64,000 nt of DNA. It comes from Acidobacteriota bacterium. GTDB lineage: Bacteria > Acidobacteriota > Terriglobia > Terriglobales > Acidobacteriaceae. Where the stretch lies: the NCBI GenBank assembly GCA_013289795.1, contig JABCZH010000002.1, positions 124,001 through 188,000 on the forward strand, read 5' to 3'. Positions 17,675 through 26,068 of this stretch are shown piece by piece. The notes under the pieces are model-generated. The model saw only the letters and a list, made by a program, of their open reading frames with translations. It did no database searches and was not told where the DNA came from. Position 1 is the stretch's first letter, and each line of letters begins with the position of its first letter. The position numbers were made by a program, and so were the translations under genes.

Positions 17675-19150
17675 CTAAGGTTGCCGCGCCTGGCTTACCA
17701 GGCGGGCACGAAATTGTGGAACCACCAGTGCTTGCTCCACCGTAGGCACATTCAGCGAAGCCAGCTTCGACGCTACAGATTGAGCGTCGGCAGCAGCCCC
17801 AGTGCTGTTGTACGCCCTCCATAAAAGGCGCATAGAGAGCGGATCGGCGGAATCCTCCTGCAAGTGGGAGATTGCTTCTGCATACTTTCCCTGCGCCACC
17901 AAGGTGGCTCCCGCAGCTCCGTGATAGCAGAGCTGGATGACCTGACTGCGGCTCTTGCCTGCCATGGCCTCCAATTCACTCACAGCTTTGGCCGCCGAAC
18001 TCAGGTCTTCCCCTTCGGCGGAACGTGTGGCCTCGACTTGCAGAATGCGCGCCTGCTCTTCATTGCGGTCGGTCACGGAAATCTCGTGCGGTTCCTGCAA
18101 CGCGAACTCGGCGGCTTGCAGTTCTTTACTCGCAAACTTGAAATTAGGTTGGTACATACCGAGAATTCGGTGGGCTTCAGCCTCGAGTCGAGCCTGTCCG
18201 GCCGCGTGCGCATGTTTGGCGGCTTCCGCCAGAGCCTTTTCGGCCTGTTTGTGATTGCCCTCGCGAATCCAGGTCAAGGCGGACTGAAGTTCGTATTGAA
18301 TCTTCTCGCCCTGGCTGCCTGCGAACACGATGGCCCGACCGTATTCTGCGCGCGCGTCTTGTTCCTTTCCCATGAGTGCCAGGGTGTCGGCCACTCCCAG
18401 TTCCGAGCCGAAGTTCGGATCCATGCGGACGCTGACACGGTATTGCTCCAAGGCAGCTTCGAACTTCCCGTCCATGCGCAGGAGTTCGCCGTAGGAATCG
18501 TGCGGATTGGGTTCATCGGGCAACAGGGCAACGTAGCGATCCATGGCAGCAAAAGCCTTCTCGAAATCGCCGTCGAAGGCGTAGGTATAGCCCAGGTCAT
18601 TGAGTACTGCCGGATAGTTGGGCACGATGCTCAGAGCGTGCTCGAGCACGATGGCAGCCTGGTGGTAGCGCTCCTGCAAGGTCAGCCAATCGCCGGCCAG
18701 GAAGGCCAGACGCGCGTCACGAGGATACTTTGCCAGCAAATCATTCATGGCGGCGATTGCGGGCAGGTAATTGTCTTCCTGCGCTCCGGCCAGCCAGAGG
18801 ATCAACAACTGTTCGCCCGGACTCGCTTCGGGCGCCAAGCGCTTGGCCTGCTGCCGAGCTTCGGCTTGCTCGGCGGGGTCTTTGCTGATCTTGGCGATCA
18901 TGATGAAAGCTTGCGCGAACTTGGGATCGGACTTGGTCGCGGCCCGCAGAAATTGAAGGCTCTCATTGAGGCGGTATTGCTCGAAATTCTGCATCGCTGC
19001 TTCGAAGTCGGTACGCGCGAGTGTTGAGGATGTGGTGACCGGTAGCTGATTGCCCTTACCTTGAGCGGGCGTTTTCGGGCTGGTCTTGCTATCGGCAAAC
19101 ACCCACGAGCACGACAGCAGGAGCAGGAAAAGGCAGCAGCGGCGAAGCAT
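17675..19150 (-). CDS. Exported TPR-repeat protein
   Basis: The 491-residue product starts with a signal peptide (MLRRCCLFLLLLSCSWVFA). After it come tandem tetratricopeptide repeats, for example YPAVLNDLGYTYAFDGDFEKA, PHDSYGELLRMDGKFEAALEQY and FGSELGVADTLALMGKEQDA. TPR arrays bind other proteins, so this is a likely periplasmic scaffold or partner. The downstream cyclase-domain gene begins after 22 bp on the same strand and suggests a shared operon, though that protein looks cytosolic. No enzymatic motif is seen. Confidence 0.82.
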   Translation of the reverse strand: MLRRCCLFLLLLSCSWVFADSKTSPKTPAQGKGNQLPVTTSSTLARTDFEAAMQNFEQYRLNESLQFLRAATKSDPKFAQAFIMIAKISKDPAEQAEARQQAKRLAPEASPGEQLLILWLAGAQEDNYLPAIAAMNDLLAKYPRDARLAFLAGDWLTLQERYHQAAIVLEHALSIVPNYPAVLNDLGYTYAFDGDFEKAFAAMDRYVALLPDEPNPHDSYGELLRMDGKFEAALEQYRVSVRMDPNFGSELGVADTLALMGKEQDARAEYGRAIVFAGSQGEKIQYELQSALTWIREGNHKQAEKALAEAAKHAHAAGQARLEAEAHRILGMYQPNFKFASKELQAAEFALQEPHEISVTDRNEEQARILQVEATRSAEGEDLSSAAKAVSELEAMAGKSRSQVIQLCYHGAAGATLVAQGKYAEAISHLQEDSADPLSMRLLWRAYNSTGAAADAQSVASKLASLNVPTVEQALVVPQFRARLVSQARQP

Positions 19151-19342
19151 TGGACCCTCGGAAATGGTTGATTTTCTTACTTGTTATGCGATGAGCGTAG
19201 CACGGCATCGAGAGCCGGAAAACGTTACCCAAGTTACTGGCTGCTGGGAATTTCGCTGCCATCGCATTGATAGGTAAGGACTTGCGGGGGCTCTTTTCGG
19301 TGTGTGGGAGAGCATCGGGGTCAGGACCAGACACCAAATTCT
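19151..19342. other. Intergenic region with GGTGTCTGGTCCTGAC motif
   Basis: This 192-bp gap between two minus-strand genes contains, near 19316-19342 on the minus strand, AATTTGGTGTCTGGTCC. It resembles the TTTGGTGTCTGTCC tags that occur at scattered intergenic sites in many genomes. It occurs once here, so I treat it only as a possible dispersed element. I see no other gene or site. Confidence 0.3.
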
Positions 19343-20497
19343 TCAGATCTTGAGGAAAATGCGCTTGCGGTAGGGCACCCACATCACCGTCCAGCACATG
19401 AGGACGTAACAAATCGCGTACAGCAAAGACGCATTGGCAGGGCTGACAAAGGGCTCGAATCCATTTTGATAGAGCACTTCCTCCCAGGACGAACCGGCGT
19501 CGGTAGAGAAACGGTAGAGGCACTGCGAAATCATTTCGGCAAAGGCATAGGCCACAATGGGGTTCATCCCGAAGACCAGGAAAAACGTGGTCCCACGCCC
19601 GCGCCAGTGCTTGACGTCGAACATCCAGTAGCACGCGGCGAGGCAGAGTAGCGCCAATCCGGCGGTCAGCAGCACGAAGGAACTGGTCCAGAGATCCTTG
19701 TTGATGGGGAACCAAAGATTCCAGAGTTCTCCAGCGACAACGCCCGCCAGCCCAAACAGAACCATGCCGATGACTTTCTCCTTACCCGAGCGGGGACCGC
19801 GTAGCCAGTCGCCAGTGAGCAGTCCGAGAAAGCTGGTGGCAATGGCGGGAATGGTACTGAGGATGCCTTCCGGATCGCGCGTGCCGTCAAATAAGTGACC
19901 AGCCAGCAATCGGCGATCGAGCCAGGCTGCCAAGTTGCGGTCAGGATCGAGCAGAGGAATCCCATGAGTGGGGATGCCGAATCCGGGCACGGGCACGTAG
20001 CGCATCAGGACCCAATAGCCGGTAAGGCATGCTGCAGCCGCTGTAATCCAGCCTCGACGGCCGGACCAAATGGCGAAGACGGCAGCAATGACATAGCAAA
20101 TCGCGATCCGCTGTAGCACTCCATAGATGCGCCAGGACGACAACGCATACTGATTGGGAAAACCGTTTAGAAAAAGGCCTAGAGCGAACAGAATCACACC
20201 ACGCCAACCGACATGGCGCATAAGCTGCCAGCGTGATTCGCCCCGCTTCAGGCGTGAGCTGAAGGAGAACGCCATCGACACTCCGACGATGAACAGAAAG
20301 AAAGGAAAGATTAGGTCGGCCGGAGTCCAGCCATTCCAATCCGCGTGTTTGAGTGGCCAGTAAGAGTCTGGCCCGTTGCCGGCATTGTTGACCAGAATCA
20401 TGGCGGCGATGGTCGCGCCGCGAAAAAGATCGAGAGAAACTAGCCTGGCGGGCGATGCGCCCGTCGGCGGCAAATCAGTGAGATCGGCATTCATCAT
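19343..20497 (-). CDS. NagX/HGSNAT-like membrane acyltransferase (DUF5009-type)
   Basis: The N-terminus RLVSLDLFRGATIAAMILVNN is the signature of the heparan-alpha-glucosaminide N-acetyltransferase/NagX family. It is followed by W-x-PADLIFPFFLFIVGVSM and about ten further hydrophobic helices. The family moves acetyl groups across or at the membrane onto amino sugars. The 384-residue length is normal. It starts 16 bp after the creatininase-like gene and is probably in the same transcript, which hints at a shared sugar- or amide-scavenging pathway, though no direct evidence for a substrate is visible. Confidence 0.82.
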   Translation of the reverse strand: MMNADLTDLPPTGASPARLVSLDLFRGATIAAMILVNNAGNGPDSYWPLKHADWNGWTPADLIFPFFLFIVGVSMAFSFSSRLKRGESRWQLMRHVGWRGVILFALGLFLNGFPNQYALSSWRIYGVLQRIAICYVIAAVFAIWSGRRGWITAAAACLTGYWVLMRYVPVPGFGIPTHGIPLLDPDRNLAAWLDRRLLAGHLFDGTRDPEGILSTIPAIATSFLGLLTGDWLRGPRSGKEKVIGMVLFGLAGVVAGELWNLWFPINKDLWTSSFVLLTAGLALLCLAACYWMFDVKHWRGRGTTFFLVFGMNPIVAYAFAEMISQCLYRFSTDAGSSWEEVLYQNGFEPFVSPANASLLYAICYVLMCWTVMWVPYRKRIFLKI

Positions 20498-20513
20498 TCA
20501 CTGCCGTTGTTGC

Positions 20514-21386
20514 TTATGGTCGCGTATCCAAAGGGTGAGTGGCTTTCTCGAAGAATTCGTTTTGCAGCCGCAGGCTGGTCTGGTCGGCCTTCACGGCGCG
20601 GATGCACTTGACGATGAGCTTTTCAAACTCATCCATCTCGAACTTGCCTCGTTCGACAGTGGCAACCGAGCCGTCTCCGGAATAGTGGTCAGGGAAACGC
20701 GCATACCACCAGATGGCGGTGTAGAGCTCGTCGGGCAGTGTCAAACGGGCCTGGTCAGCTCCGGATTCTGAGCGCGCGCGGTCCATGTGCACCAGATCGG
20801 GCCGCGCAATCAGCATTTTGGAGGTTTCCGATTCTCCGCCATGCAGGTCGATAGTATCCCGCTTCGGTGGTCCGCCCGTGATTGGAGGATCGACAATGGG
20901 AAGAATGTAAACAACATAATCGCGAGGCCGTTCAAGCTGGGTTTGCGCGAAGTACGGCAGCAGGTCCTCATTGCCGCCGTGGCCGTTAACGATGATGATT
21001 TTCTTGCATCCGTTGCGCGCCATTTCGTCGGTGGTCTCTTGCAGCAGATCCAATTGCAGATGGGTACTGTAGGCGACGGTCCCGGGCTCGTGCTTGGCTT
21101 CGAAAATCTGGCCAAAGTAATATTCGGGGAAGACAATCGCATAGTCCTGCTCGGCAGCGTGCAGAGCGGCATAGCGCACTTTGAGCAGATCGGTTCCCAA
21201 TGGCAAATGTGCGCCATGCTTTTCCAGGATGCCGAACGGAAGCAAGCAGGTTCCCTGGGATTGCTGAATGGCGGAACGGAACTCCGCCGCCGTGAGCTCT
21301 TCCCAGTGCACCGAGAGCTTGTTCTGCGCCCAGCCCAAGTTGGCACAAAACGCCAACATTACGAGAAATCCAAGAATCTTCTTCAT
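20514..21386 (-). CDS. Exported creatininase-family amidohydrolase
   Basis: The metal-binding signature GILEKHGAHLPLGTD matches the E-x-HG-x-HLP-x2-TD pattern of creatininases. IIIVNGHGGNEDLL is the second family hallmark. Creatininase relatives open cyclic amides or cleave formamide bonds. Unusually, the protein begins with a clear signal peptide (MKKILGFLVMLAFCANLGWAQ), so it should act outside the cytoplasm. The ATG at 21386 has GGAGAA upstream at correct spacing; a longer frame to 21455 is not needed. It is the first gene of a probable two-gene operon with the NagX-like gene. Confidence 0.87.
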   Translation of the reverse strand: MKKILGFLVMLAFCANLGWAQNKLSVHWEELTAAEFRSAIQQSQGTCLLPFGILEKHGAHLPLGTDLLKVRYAALHAAEQDYAIVFPEYYFGQIFEAKHEPGTVAYSTHLQLDLLQETTDEMARNGCKKIIIVNGHGGNEDLLPYFAQTQLERPRDYVVYILPIVDPPITGGPPKRDTIDLHGGESETSKMLIARPDLVHMDRARSESGADQARLTLPDELYTAIWWYARFPDHYSGDGSVATVERGKFEMDEFEKLIVKCIRAVKADQTSLRLQNEFFEKATHPLDTRP

Positions 21387-21523
21387 TAAATCGTTTCTCC
21401 AGAGGGCAATTCTAGCACTCGGGAACTTTCCCGCGGTGGGCCAGGACCTGGTCACCGATAACTGCTCTGTTCGCGGGTACTCTGGTTACCGTGGTCACTG
21501 TGGCCGATATCCACGCTGAGGAT

Positions 21524-22489
21524 ATGATGCAGAGACAGGCGCCTTTCATGAAGCAATTGGACTTCGTACTCTCTCTCACCAACAGCGAAAACGATTACCA
21601 GTTGGAGCAGGTCACCGCCGCTGAAGAAGCGGCGAAACGCCTGGGCGTGCAATTGCGCATCATGCATGCCGACAACAATGCCATTGACCAGAGTCAGCAA
21701 CTGCTGAAGATCATTCAGTCGCATTTGGACTCTCATCCAGATGGAATCATCTTTGAACCGGTGGGAGGAACGGCATTGCCGCAGGTGGCGCGCGCGGCCG
21801 CAGTGGCCGGAATCGGATGGGTGGTTCTGAACCGCGAAGTTGAATATATCGCCGACCTGCGCAAGGCGTACCGCATTCCCGCCTTCACACTGACCACCGA
21901 TCACGAGGAAGTAGGCCGCATTCAAGGCCGGCAATTTGCCGCGCTACTGCCAAAGGGAGGTTCAGTCCTGTATATTCAGGGGCCTTCGGAAAGTCTGGCG
22001 GCCAAACAGCGCACCGCGGGCATGTACGAGACCAAGCCTGTGGAAGTACAGGTAAAACTGATGAAAGCACAATGGACCGAGGCCAGCGCTTACCGGACGG
22101 TGAGTTCCTGGTTGCGCCTGTCCACTTCCCATCAGACGCACATCGACGTGATCGCAGCGCAGGACGATTCCATGGCCATGGGCGCCCGTAAGGCCTTCGA
22201 GGAGTTGCCCAACGGAGCGGCCCGGGATCGCTGGCTGAGCGTGCCCTACTTGGGTTGCGACGGACTGCCCAACAGCGGGCAAGCCTGGGTACGGGAAGGC
22301 CGTTTGAGCGCGACGGTTTATATTCCTCCCAACGCGGGTACTGCGCTTGAGATGCTGGTGAACGCAGTGCAAACAGGGACCATACCCCAGGAGCAGACCC
22401 TTACAGTGCCGGTTTCGTATCCGACGATTGAAGTCCTGGCTTCCTCGCTGGGTAAGACCCATGCTCGGTCAGCCGGCGGACGCGAGTAG
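21524..22489 (+). CDS. Periplasmic-binding-protein-like (type I, sugar) domain protein lacking a signal peptide
   Basis: The sequence follows the RbsB/type-1 sugar-binding fold: LDFVLSLTNSENDYQLEQ, the DGIIFEPVGG hinge strand, TTDHEEVGRIQG, and VIAAQDDSMAMGA near the ligand site. About 320 residues is normal for the bare domain. No signal peptide, lipobox or HTH is present, and no ABC permease or ATPase lies nearby. I use ATG 21524 because GAGG precedes it, with ATG 21527 and 21548 as alternatives; a frame to GTG 21491 also exists. It may be a cytosolic ligand sensor or a remnant of a LacI-type regulator or transporter. Confidence 0.72.
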   Translation: MMQRQAPFMKQLDFVLSLTNSENDYQLEQVTAAEEAAKRLGVQLRIMHADNNAIDQSQQLLKIIQSHLDSHPDGIIFEPVGGTALPQVARAAAVAGIGWVVLNREVEYIADLRKAYRIPAFTLTTDHEEVGRIQGRQFAALLPKGGSVLYIQGPSESLAAKQRTAGMYETKPVEVQVKLMKAQWTEASAYRTVSSWLRLSTSHQTHIDVIAAQDDSMAMGARKAFEELPNGAARDRWLSVPYLGCDGLPNSGQAWVREGRLSATVYIPPNAGTALEMLVNAVQTGTIPQEQTLTVPVSYPTIEVLASSLGKTHARSAGGRE

Positions 22490-22553
22490 CCGCATTCAGC
22501 AAGTCGTCGAACCACCTCCGTGAACCTGCTAGATTATTTTTTCAGGAGAGCCC

Positions 22554-22916
22554 ATGCCTACCCTCGTCCCGCAAGCGACTCGCATTACCTCCGCTGGAAG
22601 CAGACCCAAGCTGATTGACGAATACATTGGCAGGGTGAACAGCAAGACTGCCGGCGTCAGCGTAGCCCACATGCGCAGCCCCCAAGGATGGATAGAACCC
22701 GGACAAACTCCCGAGTTCGACGAGTTCACCGTAGTTCTCAAGGGAACTCTGCGCGTGCGCCACCAGCAGGGAGAAATGAACGTCTCCGCCGGCCAAGCGG
22801 TGATCACGCATCGCGGGGAGTGGATCCAGTATTCGACGCCGGTCGAAGGTGGAGCGGAGTATATTGCAGTCTGCCTGCCGGCGTTCTCGATGGAGACGGT
22901 GCATCGGGACGAGTAG
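22554..22916 (+). CDS. Cupin-domain protein
   Basis: This 120-residue protein has a single conserved cupin barrel. Motif 1 is around TPEFDEFTVVLKGTLRVR and motif 2 around GQAVITHRGEWIQY. Metal ligands are imperfect (FDEF in place of the usual HxH), so it may bind a ligand rather than metal. A good ribosome site (AGGAG) lies seven bases before the ATG. It follows the sugar-binding gene by 64 bp on the same strand and may be co-expressed. The role is unknown. Confidence 0.8.
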   Translation: MPTLVPQATRITSAGSRPKLIDEYIGRVNSKTAGVSVAHMRSPQGWIEPGQTPEFDEFTVVLKGTLRVRHQQGEMNVSAGQAVITHRGEWIQYSTPVEGGAEYIAVCLPAFSMETVHRDE

Positions 22917-22942
22917 TTGTGTGGCAGCCAATCAAAGAATAA

Positions 22943-22963
22943 GGACGGGCCGAATGCCCGTCC
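22943..22963. terminator. Hairpin terminator between convergent genes
   Basis: GGACGGGC, a five-base loop and GCCCGTCC form a perfect 8-bp stem between the convergent cupin and secreted-protein genes. The T-rich tract after it is short (TTGGTTATT). It belongs to the same GACGGGC...GCCCGTC family as 50757-50778, so it is both a repeat and a likely bidirectional terminator. Confidence 0.62.
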
Positions 22964-22990
22964 CTTGGTTATTGCCTGAAACTAGACCTG

Positions 22991-23422
22991 CTACTTCAGG
23001 TAAATCTCTTCTATTAAATCGGAGCTGATGGTTTCGCGCATTTCGAGGCGCTTCTCGGTCAACTGTTGGCCTTGTTGTTTGCCTCCGAGAATCTTGTCGC
23101 GCACGGCTTCGCCCTTGGCGGCGAGACCGTCCAAGGCGGCGTGGTTCTTGTATTCGATGGCGAGGCTGACATCCCAGTCTTCCGGGCTGTTTTTCGTTGC
23201 CTTGAGGAATATCTTGTAATCCATAATCATTCCCTGTTTTTTCTGTTCATCGAGCAGCGGTTTGCTGGATTGCTGAAGGCTGCTGAGATAAGCGTCCATC
23301 TGCCCAGGCTTCACGCGAACCAGGGTTACGCGCCAGACCGGGCCTTCGGTGTAGTGCTCCTGGGCTAGCAAAGTAGGTGCAAGCAGCAACAGCAAAGCAG
23401 CGAGACGGCAGATGTGCTTCAT
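22991..23422 (-). CDS. Small exported protein, possibly of dimeric alpha/beta-barrel fold
   Basis: It has a signal peptide (MKHICRLAALLLLLAPTLLAQ) and a 120-residue mature part. The pattern VTLVRVKPGQMDAYLSSL followed by WDVSLAIEYKNHAALDGL recalls ferredoxin-like ABM-type domains with a buried small-molecule pocket, but the match is only structural in feel. GGGAG lies seven bases before ATG 23422, so the longer frame to 23479 is rejected. I do not recognise its function. Confidence 0.7.
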   Translation of the reverse strand: MKHICRLAALLLLLAPTLLAQEHYTEGPVWRVTLVRVKPGQMDAYLSSLQQSSKPLLDEQKKQGMIMDYKIFLKATKNSPEDWDVSLAIEYKNHAALDGLAAKGEAVRDKILGGKQQGQQLTEKRLEMRETISSDLIEEIYLK

Positions 23423-23485
23423 GTGGGATCTCCCAAGCAAAATGGATTTGACTGAGGCCACATCATACGCCTCAGCCAACCTAGG

Positions 23486-23560
23486 CCACGGATTTTCACG
23501 GATTCACACGCATCAACCAACAAATGAAGGACTATCCGTGTTGATCCGTGGAAATCCGTG
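23486..23560. repeat. CACGGATTT inverted repeat
   Basis: Arms 23486-23510 and 23537-23560 are complementary over about 24 bp (CACGGATTTTCACGGAT against ATCCGTGGAAATCCGTG, roughly 21/24 matching). The spacer is AT-rich. It lies between the 5' end of the small secreted gene and the 3' end of hpf. It may form a hairpin that ends the lpt-rpoN-hpf message. Confidence 0.8.
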
Positions 23561-23582
23561 ACCCAAATTTCCCCGGAGAATC

Positions 23583-24191
23583 TTATGGCGCTTCGATCAA
23601 TTCCATCTTGCCGTCCCGCGTACGGTGCAGCACCATCACTTTGCCCTTGGGATCGCGGAACACAAAGACGTCACGATCACGAAAGTGAACCTCCTTGATC
23701 GCTTCTTCCAGGGTCATGGGACGCATGGCGACAGCGTCCTCGGAGCGCGAGAGGTGTACCTCAGTGGTCTTGGCAACCGCGGGAAACTTGTGAACTACGA
23801 CGTCAACTGCGCTGGCTTCGCTCAAGCCGACGGCGGTCACCACGGCTTCCTGGGACTCGCTGCCATTCCACTTCTTGGGGCTGGCGCTCTTGTGATTGTG
23901 GCGTTTCTGGGTGCGCCAGCGGGTCTTATATTTGACCGCCTGCTTTTCAAGATGTTCGAAGGCCTCGATAACGGCGGAAGGCATGTCGCCGGCTTGCGCT
24001 TCACTCACAATCGGGCCGTTGCGTGGGTTGATGGTGATTTCAGCTTTGTGGCGGCGCTTCTCGACCGCCAAAACTACTTTGGTTTCAAACTTGTCGCCAA
24101 GGATTTTACGGATCTTAGTGAGGCGGGTTTCAACTTCTTTGCGAATGGCGGGAGTAACTTCGAAGTGTCTGCCGGTGAATTCCACGTTCAC
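23583..24191 (-). CDS. hpf: Ribosome hibernation promoting factor, long form
   Basis: Residues 1-100 form the RaiA/HPF domain (NVEFTGRHFEVTPAIRKEVE; KAEITINPRNGPIVSEA). A variable Lys/Ser-rich linker follows. The last 55 residues are the dimerising C-terminal domain of long HPF (MRPMTLEEAIKEVHFRDRDVFVFRD). Long HPF joins two 70S ribosomes into an inactive 100S dimer in stationary cells. It is the last gene of the lptC/A-lptB-rpoN-hpf cluster, 56 bp after rpoN, an order also known in other bacteria. Confidence 0.92.
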   Translation of the reverse strand: MNVEFTGRHFEVTPAIRKEVETRLTKIRKILGDKFETKVVLAVEKRRHKAEITINPRNGPIVSEAQAGDMPSAVIEAFEHLEKQAVKYKTRWRTQKRHNHKSASPKKWNGSESQEAVVTAVGLSEASAVDVVVHKFPAVAKTTEVHLSRSEDAVAMRPMTLEEAIKEVHFRDRDVFVFRDPKGKVMVLHRTRDGKMELIEAP

Positions 24192-24247
24192 GAGCGCCCT
24201 CCTTGGAATTAGTTTCGTGTCACGGGCACAGCGTTGGGACTTCTACT

Positions 24248-26023
24248 CTATTTCTTCACCCTTCTCTGGTGGGTGCTCGGGATGCGCATGTCTTCGCGGT
24301 ATTTCGCGACGGTGCGGCGGGTCACCTGAATCCCCTGCGATTGCAGGATGCGGGTGATCTGCTCATCGGTCAGCGGCCGGGCGGAGTCTTCCTCCTCGAT
24401 AAGCTTTTTGACACGGCGCTTCAGGATGAGCAACGAAGTGTTGCCACCTTCGGGACCGTTAACGCTCTCGCTGAAGAAGTAGCGCAGCTCGAATACGCCC
24501 TGGGGGGTGTGAGCATACTTGCTGGCCACCGCGCGCGACACCGTCGAAGGATGCACGCCGATTTCTTCGGCCACCTCCTTGATCATCATGGGTTTCAGTT
24601 CGTCAATGCCTTTTTCCAGAAAGTCCTGCTGCCGAGCCACAATCGAGTAGCAGACCTTCATGATGGTCTGTTTCCGCTGCTCGATGTTCTTGATGAGCTG
24701 GATGGCGCTCTTGTAGCGTTCTTTGACGTAATTGCGAGTGTCTTTGTCGTTGCCGTCTTTTACCAGCAACCGCTTGTAGGCGGGATTGAGGCGAAGCTGG
24801 GGCACGTCTTCGTCATTCATGATGACCAGCCACTCATCACCATGCTTCACGAAGGCAACATCGGGTTCGATGAGCCGGGGCTGGACTTTGTTGTAACGCT
24901 GCCCCGGCCGAGGGTCAAGGGTGCGAATGTAGTTTAGGGCCAACTCTACGGCTTCCGCGGGACGCCCGATGGCGCGGGCGATTTCTTTGTGTTGCTTGTT
25001 CTGCACCGAGCGCAGATGCTGATCCACGATGGCAATGCCGTCGGCGATTGCCTGGGTGGTAGCTTCCCGCTCTCCGTTGCCATTCTTCTGCGACTCAAGC
25101 TGTTGCTGATGGAAGCGCAGTTGGCAGAGCAGGCATTCGCGCAGGTCGCGGCAACCGACACCGGGAGGATCCAACTGGCGGACCAGTTCGATGGCTTCGT
25201 GCAAGTCAGTCAGATTGAAGTTGGGGATAAAGGTGGGCGGTGCGGTGACCGCCGCAACCGCTGGTTTCGAGGCCTTAACCACAGGCTCGGGCGAAACCAA
25301 TGCTGCTGGGATGAGTTCATCGGTGAGCTGTGAGTCATTTCCATTCCACTCTGGTTCGAGGCTGGTCTCTCCGGAAAGAGCTTCATCCGGCAATGGCATT
25401 TCGTCGGCGGGCGGAATCTCGGCATTCAGGCCCAACGCCGCGGCTTCCTGAACAACTTTCTCGACCACCGCGGAATCGACTTCCGGCGGGGCGGGCGGAA
25501 TGACTCCCATCATTTCGTCGTCGCTGGCGATGAGATAGCCGTCTTCGTTGAGGTTGCCAATCACCACCTCGGCCGCTTCCCGAACTCCAGAGCTGGTTGG
25601 GATGGAGCCCAGTTGCCAGATCAAGTGGTCGCTGAGGTTGCTGGGCTTGGAGAGAAAATTCTCAAAGGATGGACGTTCGATGTCCTCACTCTCGCCCTGG
25701 CTGCGGTAACCGGGATCGAGGTAGTCCTTGAAGAACGATCCAAAGTCGATTTCCTCGAACGGGTCTTTGGTTTCGGCGGCCGCGGTCGGACTCTCTTCCG
25801 CCACCTTACGATCGCGGTCTTCCTCCTTGCGATTGACGTCATCGAGCAAGGGAACCGAGTCTTCCAGTTCCTCGAGGACCGGGTTCTCGACCATCTCGGC
25901 CGTAATCATGTCTCGCAGCTCAAGTTTGTTGAGCGCGAGCACACTGACCATCTGCACCAGACCCGGGGTCAGGATCTGCCGCTGTGATACTTTGAGACTC
26001 AATCTGTGCTGCAACATCACCAT
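24248..26023 (-). CDS. rpoN: RNA polymerase sigma-54 factor
   Basis: Region I begins with LSLKVSQRQILTPGLVQMVSVLAL (glutamine- and leucine-rich, activator contact). The core-binding domain includes LDPPGVGCRDLRECLLCQL. The RpoN box RRTVAKYRE is at residues 569-577, and an upstream HTH lies around HPSTVSRAVASKYAHTPQG. At 591 residues it is longer than the usual roughly 480. The excess is a Pro/Glu/Ala-rich segment around residues 195-270 between the acidic region II and the core-binding domain. ATG 26023 or 26017 is the start. It follows lptB by 45 bp. Confidence 0.95.
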   Translation of the reverse strand: MVMLQHRLSLKVSQRQILTPGLVQMVSVLALNKLELRDMITAEMVENPVLEELEDSVPLLDDVNRKEEDRDRKVAEESPTAAAETKDPFEEIDFGSFFKDYLDPGYRSQGESEDIERPSFENFLSKPSNLSDHLIWQLGSIPTSSGVREAAEVVIGNLNEDGYLIASDDEMMGVIPPAPPEVDSAVVEKVVQEAAALGLNAEIPPADEMPLPDEALSGETSLEPEWNGNDSQLTDELIPAALVSPEPVVKASKPAVAAVTAPPTFIPNFNLTDLHEAIELVRQLDPPGVGCRDLRECLLCQLRFHQQQLESQKNGNGEREATTQAIADGIAIVDQHLRSVQNKQHKEIARAIGRPAEAVELALNYIRTLDPRPGQRYNKVQPRLIEPDVAFVKHGDEWLVIMNDEDVPQLRLNPAYKRLLVKDGNDKDTRNYVKERYKSAIQLIKNIEQRKQTIMKVCYSIVARQQDFLEKGIDELKPMMIKEVAEEIGVHPSTVSRAVASKYAHTPQGVFELRYFFSESVNGPEGGNTSLLILKRRVKKLIEEEDSARPLTDEQITRILQSQGIQVTRRTVAKYREDMRIPSTHQRRVKK

Positions 26024-26068
26024 AGAGTCAGTCGTTGGTCCTTGGTCGTCGGTCGTCGGCCATTGATC
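26024..26068. repeat. TCGTCGGTCGTCGG low-complexity spacer between lptB and rpoN
   Basis: The 45-bp gap contains TCGTTGGTCCTTGGTCGTCGG-type tandem 7-bp steps. It has the same style as the arms of other intergenic elements, but no complementary second arm is seen. It may set the distance or attenuate between lptB and rpoN. Confidence 0.5.
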
